From assembly GCA_003220195.1 (NCBI GenBank), contig QHRT01000264.1, positions 1-13,106 of the forward strand: a DNA stretch of 13,106 nucleotides, written 5' to 3'. Positions 6,061 to 13,106 of the stretch are shown here, one piece after another; position 1 is the first letter of the stretch, and the number at the start of each line of letters is the position of its first letter. The DNA comes from Candidatus Rokuibacteriota bacterium. GTDB lineage: Bacteria; Methylomirabilota; Methylomirabilia; Rokubacteriales; CSP1-6. A program made the position numbers and the translations under genes. The notes under the pieces were generated by a model. That model had not been told where the DNA came from and searched no databases. It saw only the letters and a list, made by a program, of their open reading frames with translations.

Positions 6061-8933
6061 ACCGCGAGGGCCTGACGGAGCGCTTCTGCCGGGTGCTTCG
6101 GGCGCCGGCCGGCGAGATGCTCGATCTGCTGGCGGCAGGACATCCCCGGCGCGACGACGACCGTGTCGGCCGGCGCGGCCTTCACCGCGGGCGCGAGCCG
6201 ACGGTTGCCGAGCTGCACGGAGATCTCGTAGTGCTCGCGCTCGAAGCCGAAGGATCCCGCCATGCCGCAGCAGCTCGACTCGATCTCGGTGACGTCGTAG
6301 CCCGCCCACCGGAGCGCCGAGACGGTCGGCGCCGTGCCGACGAGCGCTTTCTGGTGACAGTGCCCGTGCAGCAGGGCTTTCTTGCCGTTCCCGGCGAACT
6401 TCAACTCGAGACCGCGCTGCTTTTCGCGCAGCAGGAACTGCTCGAGCAAGAGGCTCTGGCCGGCCACCGTGCGCGCCTCGTCGCTGCGGAGCAGATCGAC
6501 CGATTCGTCGCGGAGCGTGAGCAGGCACGACGGTTCGAGCCCGACGATCGCCACGCCGCGTCGCGCATACGGCAGCAGCCGGTCGACGTTCCAGCGCGCG
6601 TGCTCGCGAGCTTCCGCCAGCATGCCCTTCGAGATCATCGGACGGCCGCAGCACTGCTTGTCGACCAGCTGCACGCGATAGCCGGCGGCCTCGAGCAACT
6701 CCACCGCCGCGCGGCCGATCTCCGGACAGTTGTAGTTGACGAACGTGTCGTCGAAGAGCACCACGTCACCGCGCTCGCCCGTGCCCCGCGGCGTTCGGCG
6801 CGCGAGCCACGCGCGCAGCGTCTGGGACGCCAGCGTCGGCAGCGGCCGGCGCCGATCGATGCCGGCGAATCTCTCGAGCAGCCAGCGACTCACGCCGAGG
6901 TTCGACATGAAGTTCGCCAGCGCGGGCGTCCGCGCGCCGAGACGGTTCAGCGTCTCGATCGCTCCGAAGAGCCGATTCCTGAGCGGGAGCCCGTTCGCCT
7001 GATAGTAGTGGTGCAGGAACTCGTACTTCAGCTTCGCCATGTCGACGTTCGACGGGCACTCGGCCTTGCAGCCCTTGCATTCGAGGCAGAGGTCCATCAC
7101 CTCGTAGAGCCTCTTGCCGGTGAACTCCGCCGACGCCGTGCGGCCCGAGAGCACGGCACGCAGCGCGTTGCCACGCCCGCGCGTCGTCGCTTCCTCGTCG
7201 CGCGTCGCCAGGTACGAGGGGCACATCGTGCCTTCGAGCGTCTTGCGGCACACGCCGACGCCGTTGCACATCTCGATCGCCGCGGCGAAGCCGCCCTGGT
7301 CCGAGAAGTCGAGCAGCGTCTTCGGCTCCCAGGTCTTGTAGCTCGTGCCGTAGCGAAGGTCCGCCAGGACGTCGTCCCGTCCGACGATGTTGCCCGGGTT
7401 CATCCGGTTCTCGGGGTCGAACGCCTTTTTCAGCTCGCGAAACGCCTGGAAGATGGTCGGCCCGTACATGCGCTGGAGGAACGGGCTCCGCGCCCGGCCG
7501 TCGCCGTGCTCGCTCGAGATCGTGCCACCGTACTCCAGCACCAGATCGGTGATCTCGTCGGCGATCGCCCGCACCTGCTCGAGCCCCCGCTCGGTCTTGA
7601 GATCGATCACCGGACGGATGTGCAGGCAGCCGACCGAACAGTGCCCGTAGCACGCGCCCTCGACGTCGTGCTTGCGCATGATGTCGCGGAAGCGCGGCAC
7701 GAACTCGGGAATGTGCTTCGGATCCACGGCGGTGTCCTTCATCCCGAGCAAGAGGCCGAGTCCCGCCTTCCGGAGCTTCCAGATCGACTGCTGCTCCCCG
7801 GATTCGAGCGCGACGTGCGCCGCGTAGCCGAAGCGTTCCCGCGCTCGTCGAGCTTCCAGCTGCTCCACCTTCGCGCGCACTTCGTCCGCGGTGTCACCCG
7901 CGTATTCCACCATCAGGATCGCGCCCGGATCGCCCTTCACGAACGCGGCGCGCTGCGCGTGCTCGATGTTGGCGCGCGCCAGATCCAGGATCATCTTGTC
8001 GGTCAGCTCGACCGCGTACGGCCCGGTCTCGAGGATCGACTGCGACGACTCGAGCGCTTCCTGGATCTCGTGGTAGTGGATCACGTCGAGCGCGGTCGCC
8101 TTCGGTCGCCGCACGAGGCGCATCTTCGCCTCGACGATCGTCACGAACGTGCCTTCCGAGCCGACCACGAGCCGCGCCATGTTGAACGGCCGCCCGGACG
8201 CGATGCTCGCGTCGCGGCGGGGGAAGCGCGGCAGCTTTCCGTTCACCAGCTCCGCGAGGTTGTAGCCCGCGACGCGACGCCAGTGCCTGGGATAGCGCGC
8301 GATGATCTCGTCGCGATAGTGCTCGCGAATGCGTGCGACCTCGCGATAGATCTGGCCCTCGAGGTCCGGCTGCTTGCACTTCGCCGCGAACGTCGCCTCG
8401 TCCACTTCGCCGAACGTGACGCGCGTGCCGTCGACCAGAATGGCGGTCATCTCGATGACGTGATCGACGGTGAGCCCGTACGCGATCGAGTGCGAGCCAC
8501 CCGAGTTGTTGCCGAGCATCCCGCCGACCGTCGCGCGGTTCGACGTCGAGGTGTCGGGACCGAAGAGCAGCCCCATCGGCCGGACGTGGTGGTTCAGCTC
8601 GTCCTGGACGAGCCCGGGCTGAACGCGCGCCCAGAGCTCCTCGCTGTTCACCTCGAGCACGTGGTTCATGGAGCGCGTCACGTCCATGACCAGCGCGCGA
8701 TTGACCGTCTGACCGGTGAGCGACGTCCCGCCGCCGCGCGGGAGCAGCGCGACCTGGTTCTTCTTCGCCACGTCGATGACCGCGTGGACGTCATCGGCGT
8801 CGCGGGGCATGACGACGCCGATCGGCTCCACCTGGTACATGGACGCGTCGGTGGAGTAGAGCAGCCGCGACATCGGATCGAACCGGACGTCGCCGCGGAC
8901 GGTGCGCTTGAGGTCGTGCTCGAGGTCGTTCAC
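6057..8933 (-). CDS. FAD/[4Fe-4S] 2-hydroxyacid dehydrogenase (D-lactate/glycolate/D-2-hydroxyglutarate type, YdiJ-like fusion)
   Basis: This is a 958-residue fusion of a GlcD-like flavoprotein and a GlcF-like iron-sulfur subunit. Residues 38-180 form the VAO-type FAD-binding domain (PRGGGTSLTGQ at 65-75; GGMLGNNSGGSHSIAYG at 137-153). Residues 240-520 form the C-terminal FAD-oxidase domain (YGHCSVGCLHIRP and SSEHGDGRARSPFL). Residues 556-571 hold Cys556, Cys562 and Cys571, and 616-626 hold the classic C-x2-C-x2-C-x3-C. Two CCG domains follow (CCGRP at 761; HGHCHQ with C859; SSCCGMAGSFGFE at 887). The length is typical of the YdiJ/D-lactate dehydrogenase group, which oxidises 2-hydroxyacids at the membrane face and passes electrons onward through Fe-S clusters. 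The start is GTG 8933, without a Shine-Dalgarno but 6 nt after a perfect TATAAT. Its stop overlaps the permease start. Confidence 0.9.
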   Translation of the reverse strand: MNDLEHDLKRTVRGDVRFDPMSRLLYSTDASMYQVEPIGVVMPRDADDVHAVIDVAKKNQVALLPRGGGTSLTGQTVNRALVMDVTRSMNHVLEVNSEELWARVQPGLVQDELNHHVRPMGLLFGPDTSTSNRATVGGMLGNNSGGSHSIAYGLTVDHVIEMTAILVDGTRVTFGEVDEATFAAKCKQPDLEGQIYREVARIREHYRDEIIARYPRHWRRVAGYNLAELVNGKLPRFPRRDASIASGRPFNMARLVVGSEGTFVTIVEAKMRLVRRPKATALDVIHYHEIQEALESSQSILETGPYAVELTDKMILDLARANIEHAQRAAFVKGDPGAILMVEYAGDTADEVRAKVEQLEARRARERFGYAAHVALESGEQQSIWKLRKAGLGLLLGMKDTAVDPKHIPEFVPRFRDIMRKHDVEGACYGHCSVGCLHIRPVIDLKTERGLEQVRAIADEITDLVLEYGGTISSEHGDGRARSPFLQRMYGPTIFQAFRELKKAFDPENRMNPGNIVGRDDVLADLRYGTSYKTWEPKTLLDFSDQGGFAAAIEMCNGVGVCRKTLEGTMCPSYLATRDEEATTRGRGNALRAVLSGRTASAEFTGKRLYEVMDLCLECKGCKAECPSNVDMAKLKYEFLHHYYQANGLPLRNRLFGAIETLNRLGARTPALANFMSNLGVSRWLLERFAGIDRRRPLPTLASQTLRAWLARRTPRGTGERGDVVLFDDTFVNYNCPEIGRAAVELLEAAGYRVQLVDKQCCGRPMISKGMLAEAREHARWNVDRLLPYARRGVAIVGLEPSCLLTLRDESVDLLRSDEARTVAGQSLLLEQFLLREKQRGLELKFAGNGKKALLHGHCHQKALVGTAPTVSALRWAGYDVTEIESSCCGMAGSFGFEREHYEISVQLGNRRLAPAVKAAPADTVVVAPGMSCRQQIEHLAGRRPKHPAEALRQALAV

Positions 8934-8939
8934 GCGGCC

Positions 8940-8945
8940 ATTATA
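8940..8945 (-). promoter_or_regulatory. Perfect -10 box TATAAT directly before the FAD/Fe-S gene, suggesting leaderless transcription
   Basis: Minus strand 8945-8940 reads TATAAT, followed by GGCCGC and then the GTG start at 8933. Transcription normally begins 6-8 nt after a -10 box, which would put the first transcribed base at or next to the start codon. No Shine-Dalgarno is present, consistent with leaderless initiation. The -35 region is poor: TTGAGG lies too close, at 10 nt. The same stretch contains ATG GCC GCG TGA, a three-codon reading frame whose end overlaps the GTG. Confidence 0.5.
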
Positions 8946-8981
8946 GCCGCCGCCTCAACGTGAGACGCCGTCGAAGCGCCG

Positions 8982-11391
8982 TCAGTTCCCGGTGAAGACG
9001 AAGCCGGCCCACGCAAACGGATGCGGAAAGGCGCGCATCGTTTCGGCCTGCGCCTGCCGGAGCGCCTCGACCGGGCCCGCGTTCAGACGGTCGTAGAAAA
9101 CGCGCATCAGCTCGTAGCTCGCTCGATCGTCGACCTTCCACAGCGTCGTGACGACGGCCGGCGTCCCCGCGTAGAGGAACGCCCGCTGGAGCCCGACGAG
9201 CTCGTCGCCCCGCGAGAGCTTGCCGAGCCCGGTCTCACACGCCGACAAGACCACGAGGCGCGCGTGCAGGTCGAGGCCGAACAGCTCGCGCACCTCGAGC
9301 CGGCCGTCCTGCCCTGCGCCAGGGACGAGGAGCAGCGCCGAGGAGAGCGGGTCCGACTCGTTGACCTCGGCGTGCGTCGCGAAATGGATGAGTCGAGCGG
9401 CTTCCAGCCGGTTCTTGATCTCGGCCTCTGTCGCGTCTTCCTTCACCAGCACCGTCGCGTTCGGCGTGTGCTGGCCGACCATGCGCGCCTCGCGTTCCGC
9501 CCACCGGAGCGCGAGCCCAGGACCGAGGTCGGGATTCCCGACGGCCAGCGCACGATCGGTGGCACCGGTTCCCTTGTCGCCGAGATACCGAAGCACGCTT
9601 GCGCTCGGGAGCGTGGCGAGCGCGAAGTCCTCCACGAGCCAGCGTCCGTCCGGCGAGCGAAGAGCTCCGAACGGCAGGTAGTGCAGCACGCCGTGGGGCA
9701 CGATCACGAGGCGGGTGCCCCGGATCTCCCCGCGAGCCGGCTCGAACAGCCGCCGATAAAGCGCCGTGGCGCGGGTCTGGACGTCGCGGAGCGGCGCCTG
9801 GTTGGCGATGGCGCCCCGGAACTGCCGGACCTGGCCAAGCAGAGTCTGGTAGTCCACGGGCAGGCGCACGACCTCCGCACGGTGGCGGTCGATCACCCAT
9901 ACGACCGTGTCGTCTCTTCCGGTCAGGTACTCGAGGAGCGTCGTGCCTTCGGGCAGCAACGCCTGGATCTCCGTCAGCGTCACCGGCTCGACGCGCATAA
10001 GCGAGGCCTGCTCGACGCTCTCCTTGCGGACGCGTTCCAGGAAGGCGCGGTAATCGCGACTGGCCGTTTCGACCAGCACGCGCGCCGTATCCGAGGGACT
10101 TTCTTCGCCGACGTCCTGACTTTGCGCCTGGGCCTCGGCCAGTCGAGCCCGGAGCTGCACCTCCTCGTCGACCAGCGCCCGCGTCTTTCCCTTGGAGAGC
10201 ATGGTCTGATTCCCCAGGAGATCGAGAAAGGCTCGGGATCGACTTCGCTCGGCGAAGGCGAAGGCTTCATCCGGCCGGCGAGCCTCGAGCGCCAGCCGCA
10301 CGGCCCGCTGATAGATCGCCTGCTTGTCTTCGAGAAACCCGCTCCGCTGCCCCGATTCGCCGAGCTCGCCGCGGACGTCCTCGATGTGGCGGGTCGCTTC
10401 GCGTGCCGAGGCGAGCGCCTCGTCGGTGCGGCCGAGCGCGCCGAGCACGCGGGCCAGGCCATCGTGGAGCCACACCAGCGCGTGAGGTCGATAGCGCGAG
10501 CGCCTTGGTCCAGTCCTGCCGCGCGAGCGCCAGGTCGCCCTGTTTCAGGAGAATCTCGCTTTCCAGCTCGTGGAGTCCGCTCAGCCGGGCGTACTTCATC
10601 GCCCGGTCGAACGTCGCCCCCGCCTCGGTGGACTGACCGAGAGCGACTTGGGCCCGGCCGAGTGCGAGCAGCGATTGGGCAACCTGGCGTCGGAGATTGT
10701 GCCGGGTCGTTTCCGGCGCGCGCTCGGGGAGACGCGAGATCCTGTCCTCGAAGGACTGCGCCGCGATGCTGGAGCGGGCCAGCGCCGTCTGGTAGTCCCC
10801 CTGGGCGTACACCACGTACGAAAGCGATCTGGAAAGGACACCGACCGCGGTGTCCGCGCGCCGCCCGGTTCGAGACTCGATGAACGCGAGGCCCTCCTCG
10901 AGAACCTTGCGAGCGCGAGCGAGATCGCCCACGAACCGATACGCCGAGCCGACCTGAGCGTACGCCACGGCCATCGTTAGCGCCGTCTCGCCGGATGAGA
11001 GATCGCCGCTTTTGAGCAGATCCATGGCGCGCTGGCCGGATTTCAATACCTTCTGGTACAGGCCGAGCCGGAGCGCCACCGCGGCGGCGGCGACGCTGGC
11101 CTTCCCGGCGCGGACCCGGTCGCCCTCTTGCTCGGCTTGGGCGGCCACACGCTCGTAGTACGCGAGCGCCTGGCGGCCCTCTCCGCGGTTGATCGCTTCC
11201 AGGACGTGGTCGAACTGGAGTGAGTACTCGCCGGGCCCCGGCTGCTCTGCCGGCGCACGCTCCGGCCGACCGCGGCCGCGACCCTGGCCGCGTTGCGCTT
11301 CGGCCATCGGGCCCGGCGCGATGACGGTGGCTCCGACCAGTACGATCAGCACGAGCACGCTCGCGCATCGCGCGCGCCGGTTATGGCCCAT
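8982..11391 (-). pseudogene. Secreted TPR-CHAT (caspase-like) protein, split by one frame change near 10494
   Basis: The first frame, from ATG 11391, begins with a signal peptide (ASVLVLIVLVGATVIAPGP, then MAEA) and a Gly/Arg-rich linker. Helical TPR repeats follow (for example VAYAQVGSAYRFVGDLARARKVLEEGLAF and QSLLALGRAQVALGQSTEAGATFDRAMKYA) to QDWTKALAL. The second frame takes over at about 10493 with YRPHALVWLHDGLARVLGALGRTDEALASA, another TPR. It then gives a linker and a CHAT domain with HGVLHYLPFGAL, the dyad His in HFATHAEV (9374-9372) and the dyad Cys in LSACETGLG (9239-9237), ending GFVFTGN. The reconstructed protein is about 800 residues. CHAT domains are caspase-related cysteine peptidases, and TPRs usually sense or hold partners. 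One base is surplus or two are missing at the junction, so this may be an intact gene with a sequence error. It lies 27 nt after the secreted four-Cys gene. Confidence 0.8.
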
Positions 11392-11418
11392 GGTCAGGGC
11401 CGGAGCCGGGACGCGCGC

Positions 11419-11964
11419 TCACTGCAAGGTCAGCGTTGCCGACGTGCCGCAGATCCGCTGGTAGCTGAACGGCGCCCCCGTACCGGTCGCGACGTTGACC
11501 GTCTCGACGACCGGCGTGGTGGGCTCGACGCGCACGAGGCTCGTCCCCGCGATGCGGTACGTGGCGTGAAGGTTGCCTATCGTCCCGGTGCTGGGGCCGG
11601 GGACGATGTCGGAGAAACTGCACGTCGTCGCCGTGCTGAATTCCTGCGCTCCCACGTCGAAGTTCCAGGTGCCGTTGCACTTCGACGTGACAACCAGGAT
11701 TCGCGGCGACGTCGTGTTCCGGATGTTCGTGGTCACCTGATTCGCGTGATTCGTGACGCGGAGAAAGTGCGTCCCCGTCGGGTTCCCTCCCGGCAGAGGG
11801 TTCGGCTGGAAATCCGGGGCTGCCGTGAAGCCTTCAGTGTCCTCCACGCACGACCGGAACGAACTTCCCACGAGGGTGAAGGTCGCGGCGTGCGCCGGCA
11901 TCGGCGTGAGCGTGAAGCATACCGAAAGAGCCGTGAAAGCGGTGAGGGCCAGGCGTCGGTTCAT
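11419..11964 (-). CDS. Small secreted four-cysteine protein of unknown function
   Basis: I do not recognise this 181-residue protein. Its start is ATG 11964, with AAAGGA about 7 nt upstream. A clear signal peptide, MNRRLALTAFTALSVCFTLT then PMPAHA, is probably cleaved after residue 26. The mature part is rich in Thr, Ser, Gly and Asn and in predicted beta strands, with no catalytic motif. It has exactly four cysteines after the signal (39, 96, 115 and 172), consistent with two disulfides, and sequence such as THFLRVTNHANQVTTNIRNTTSPRI that suggests a beta-sandwich. The secreted TPR-CHAT gene follows 27 nt downstream on the same strand, so co-transcription is likely. A role as its partner, substrate or inhibitor would be speculation. 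Composition matches its neighbours. Confidence 0.75.
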   Translation of the reverse strand: MNRRLALTAFTALSVCFTLTPMPAHAATFTLVGSSFRSCVEDTEGFTAAPDFQPNPLPGGNPTGTHFLRVTNHANQVTTNIRNTTSPRILVVTSKCNGTWNFDVGAQEFSTATTCSFSDIVPGPSTGTIGNLHATYRIAGTSLVRVEPTTPVVETVNVATGTGAPFSYQRICGTSATLTLQ

Positions 11965-12009
11965 GACGGATCCTTTCTGTCGGCGAGGGAGATGACGCAC
12001 CATGTCTCC

Positions 12010-12033
12010 GGCATTCCGTTTCGTACCGCCGGT
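12010..12033 (-). promoter_or_regulatory. Weak candidate promoter for the four-Cys protein/CHAT pair
   Basis: Within the 135-nt gap after the ChbG/HpnK gene, the minus strand carries TTGACG, a five-of-six match to a -35 box. It is followed about 18 nt later by TACGAA, a poor -10, roughly 60-65 nt upstream of ATG 11964; these positions are approximate. The gap and the strong Shine-Dalgarno make a new transcript plausible here, but the -10 is unconvincing. Confidence 0.25.
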
Positions 12034-12052
12034 CGAGACGAGGCGTCAAGGA

Positions 12053-12086
12053 CGAAGTTCGTCAGGAACTTTCGTGTGGGAACTTT
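12053..12086. repeat. Clustered GAACTTT repeats (inverted plus direct) between the ChbG/HpnK and four-Cys genes
   Basis: On the plus strand, CGAAGTTC (12053-12060), a 4-nt spacer and GGAACTTT (12065-12072, continuing CG) form an imperfect inverted repeat with one bulged base. GGAACTTT then recurs exactly at 12079-12086, 14 nt downstream. The hairpin would lie downstream of the ChbG/HpnK stop but lacks a U-run, so it is not a typical intrinsic terminator. Three half-sites with regular spacing look more like a regulator-binding region upstream of the secreted pair. Confidence 0.5.
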
Positions 12087-12099
12087 GGCCGCTGGAGCG

Positions 12100-12843
12100 T
12101 CAGAGACTGGCGAAGTCGCAGAGGGTCAGGCCGAGCGCGTGCGCCGCGGCGCGGGCTGCCGACGTCCCGAGCCCGACCATCTCGGTCTCGCGCTGGCGCC
12201 CGTAGCGGCTGAACGACAGGGCTTCGTCGAAGAACCCGGGGTGGGTCATGAACTCCGAGACGCCGGGCGGCAGGGTCGCCAGATGCGTCAGCGTCCGCGC
12301 CAGGGACCAGTAGGCCGCCGGCCCCGAGCCACCGAAGAAGTGATCCGGCGTCGGGAGCCGCAGCGCGCGGGCCTCGGCTCGCGCGCGCTCGTCCTCGCTC
12401 CGCACCGGCACGCCGAGCCTGCCCGCCGCGCGGAGGAACGCCTCGCGGACCGGGGCATAGAGCGCGACGTGATGGTGCGAGTCGAGATGCGTCGGCGGCT
12501 GCCCGACCAGCGAGAGGAATCGCTCGATCTGCGCATCGACCTCGCGCTCGACGTCCCGTGGCTCGGCGCGGGCCGTCGCGCGCCGCGCGTCGCGGACGAA
12601 GCGACCCTCGCTCCCGACGAGCGACCCGCCGTGCGTCAGCGGCTTCCCGAGCGTGAAATTCACGTGCAGGCCGAGCTTCAGACCCTGGTCGCGGGCTTCG
12701 GCGAGCAGGGGCTTCTCGACGTCTCCCGTGACGAGCACGGTGCTCGACGTGACGATGCCGTGACGATGGGCCGCCAGGATCCCGCGGCTCACCCCCGGCG
12801 TGAGCCCGAAGTCATCGGCGTTGACGATGAGCTTTCGCAGCAT
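12100..12843 (-). CDS. ChbG/HpnK (YdjC) family carbohydrate deacetylase
   Basis: This is a 247-residue protein of the YdjC fold. Metal-binding and catalytic motifs are visible: NADDFG (8-13), GLHVN (His60), HLDSHHH (119-125) and MTHPG (His201). The usual length is 240-290. Members remove N-acetyl groups from sugars such as chitooligosaccharides (ChbG), or are linked to hopanoid lipid synthesis (HpnK). The substrate here cannot be told; no other hopanoid or chitobiose gene is in the window. The start is ATG 12843, without a good Shine-Dalgarno. The stop of the preceding partial gene is only 9 nt upstream, so the two are probably in one operon with coupled translation. Residues 85-105 form an Arg-rich insertion typical of high-GC homologues. 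Confidence 0.85.
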   Translation of the reverse strand: MLRKLIVNADDFGLTPGVSRGILAAHRHGIVTSSTVLVTGDVEKPLLAEARDQGLKLGLHVNFTLGKPLTHGGSLVGSEGRFVRDARRATARAEPRDVEREVDAQIERFLSLVGQPPTHLDSHHHVALYAPVREAFLRAAGRLGVPVRSEDERARAEARALRLPTPDHFFGGSGPAAYWSLARTLTHLATLPPGVSEFMTHPGFFDEALSFSRYGRQRETEMVGLGTSAARAAAHALGLTLCDFASL

Positions 12844-12852
12844 CCGGCGCGG

Positions 12853-13106
12853 TCACTTCCCCTGGACTTTCCGGAAATAGAGCCGGAGGGATTCCTTGAG
12901 CTGAGCCCGCGCGCCGGCCGACGTTTTCGCGTCTTCGAGCTGCTCGAGATCGAGCTGGAGCGGGACGCCTTCACGCTTGACGCCGTCGAGCTCGGCGGTG
13001 AGTCCGCACCGTTCGTCCGACTCGGTGAACACGAGCTTCGCGCGCGTGAACGTCCCGTCGTCCTGCGCCAGCTGGCGAACCGTATCGACGATCACGCGTT
13101 TGATCT
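12853..13106 (-). CDS. Hypothetical protein, C-terminal part (N-terminus probably off window)
   Basis: The frame is open from the window edge, reading IKRVIVDTVRQLAQDDGTFTRAK, then LVFTESDERCGLTAELDGVK and REGVPLQLDLEQLEDAKTSAG, to TGA at 12853. A GTG at 13095 could be a start giving 80 residues, but no Shine-Dalgarno is visible in the few bases left, and coding continues upstream, so this may be the tail of a longer protein. It is charged, with no membrane segment or signal and one cysteine. I do not recognise the family. It sits 9 nt before the ChbG/HpnK gene in the same direction. Confidence 0.55.
   Translation of the reverse strand, partial: IKRVIVDTVRQLAQDDGTFTRAKLVFTESDERCGLTAELDGVKREGVPLQLDLEQLEDAKTSAGARAQLKESLRLYFRKVQGK

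Noticed and set aside
6093..8963. 956-residue plus-strand open frame opposite the FAD/Fe-S dehydrogenase
   Set aside because: It is antisense to a fully recognisable 958-residue enzyme, with low-complexity composition and no family signature.
9021..10883. 620-residue plus-strand open frame opposite the TPR-CHAT gene
   Set aside because: It shadows the real gene. The CHAT His/Cys dyad and TPR pattern are on the minus strand.

Overview
The window is a high-GC bacterial chromosome fragment with short gaps, many GTG starts, TGA used as an ordinary stop, and two strand-coherent gene blocks. The gene mix is a Gram-negative type: a lipid-A-disaccharide-synthase N-terminal-like membrane protein, a ChbG/HpnK deacetylase, a Tat-exported dienelactone hydrolase and a secreted CHAT protein. 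Together with the base composition it resembles uncultured soil lineages such as Rokubacteria/Methylomirabilota or deltaproteobacterial relatives. That placement is a guess from gene content, not from a marker gene. No rRNA, tRNA, CRISPR array, insertion sequence or replication origin was seen, and no gene-free stretch exceeds 300 bases.

Left block. A YvlD/holin-4-like membrane protein runs off the left edge on the minus strand (1-332). Divergent from it is the most interesting gene in the window: a periplasmic DsbA-type thiol oxidoreductase (408-1010). The first cysteine codon of its CxxC active site is an in-frame TGA, giving UPHC. A hairpin with a GGUC apical tetraloop starts 17 nt after that TGA, as expected for a bacterial SECIS element. 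This is probably a selenoprotein that ordinary gene callers would split into a truncated product and an N-terminally clipped one. A small Rieske ferredoxin follows at once, then an XRE regulator, a LAB_N membrane protein, and a tightly spaced pair: a class V aminotransferase of the alanine/serine-glyoxylate type and a D-2-hydroxyacid dehydrogenase. The aminotransferase ends in four copies of a 7-residue Pro/Ala/Arg repeat.

Right block, all minus strand and read from right to left: a partial hypothetical protein, a ChbG/HpnK deacetylase, a small secreted four-cysteine protein, a secreted TPR-CHAT (caspase-like) protein, a 958-residue FAD/Fe-S 2-hydroxyacid dehydrogenase, a TauE/SafE permease and a Tat-exported dienelactone hydrolase. 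Three of these seven genes are broken as given. The CHAT protein and the permease each carry one frame change, and the hydrolase has an internal deletion with a frame change. Sequence or assembly error is as likely as real decay.

Functionally, the aminotransferase, D-2-hydroxyacid dehydrogenase and FAD/Fe-S hydroxyacid oxidase could together handle glyoxylate, serine/hydroxypyruvate and glycolate or lactate-type acids. The DsbA-like protein and the Rieske protein form a small redox pair. The secreted four-Cys protein and the TPR-CHAT protein look co-transcribed and could act together outside the cytoplasm.
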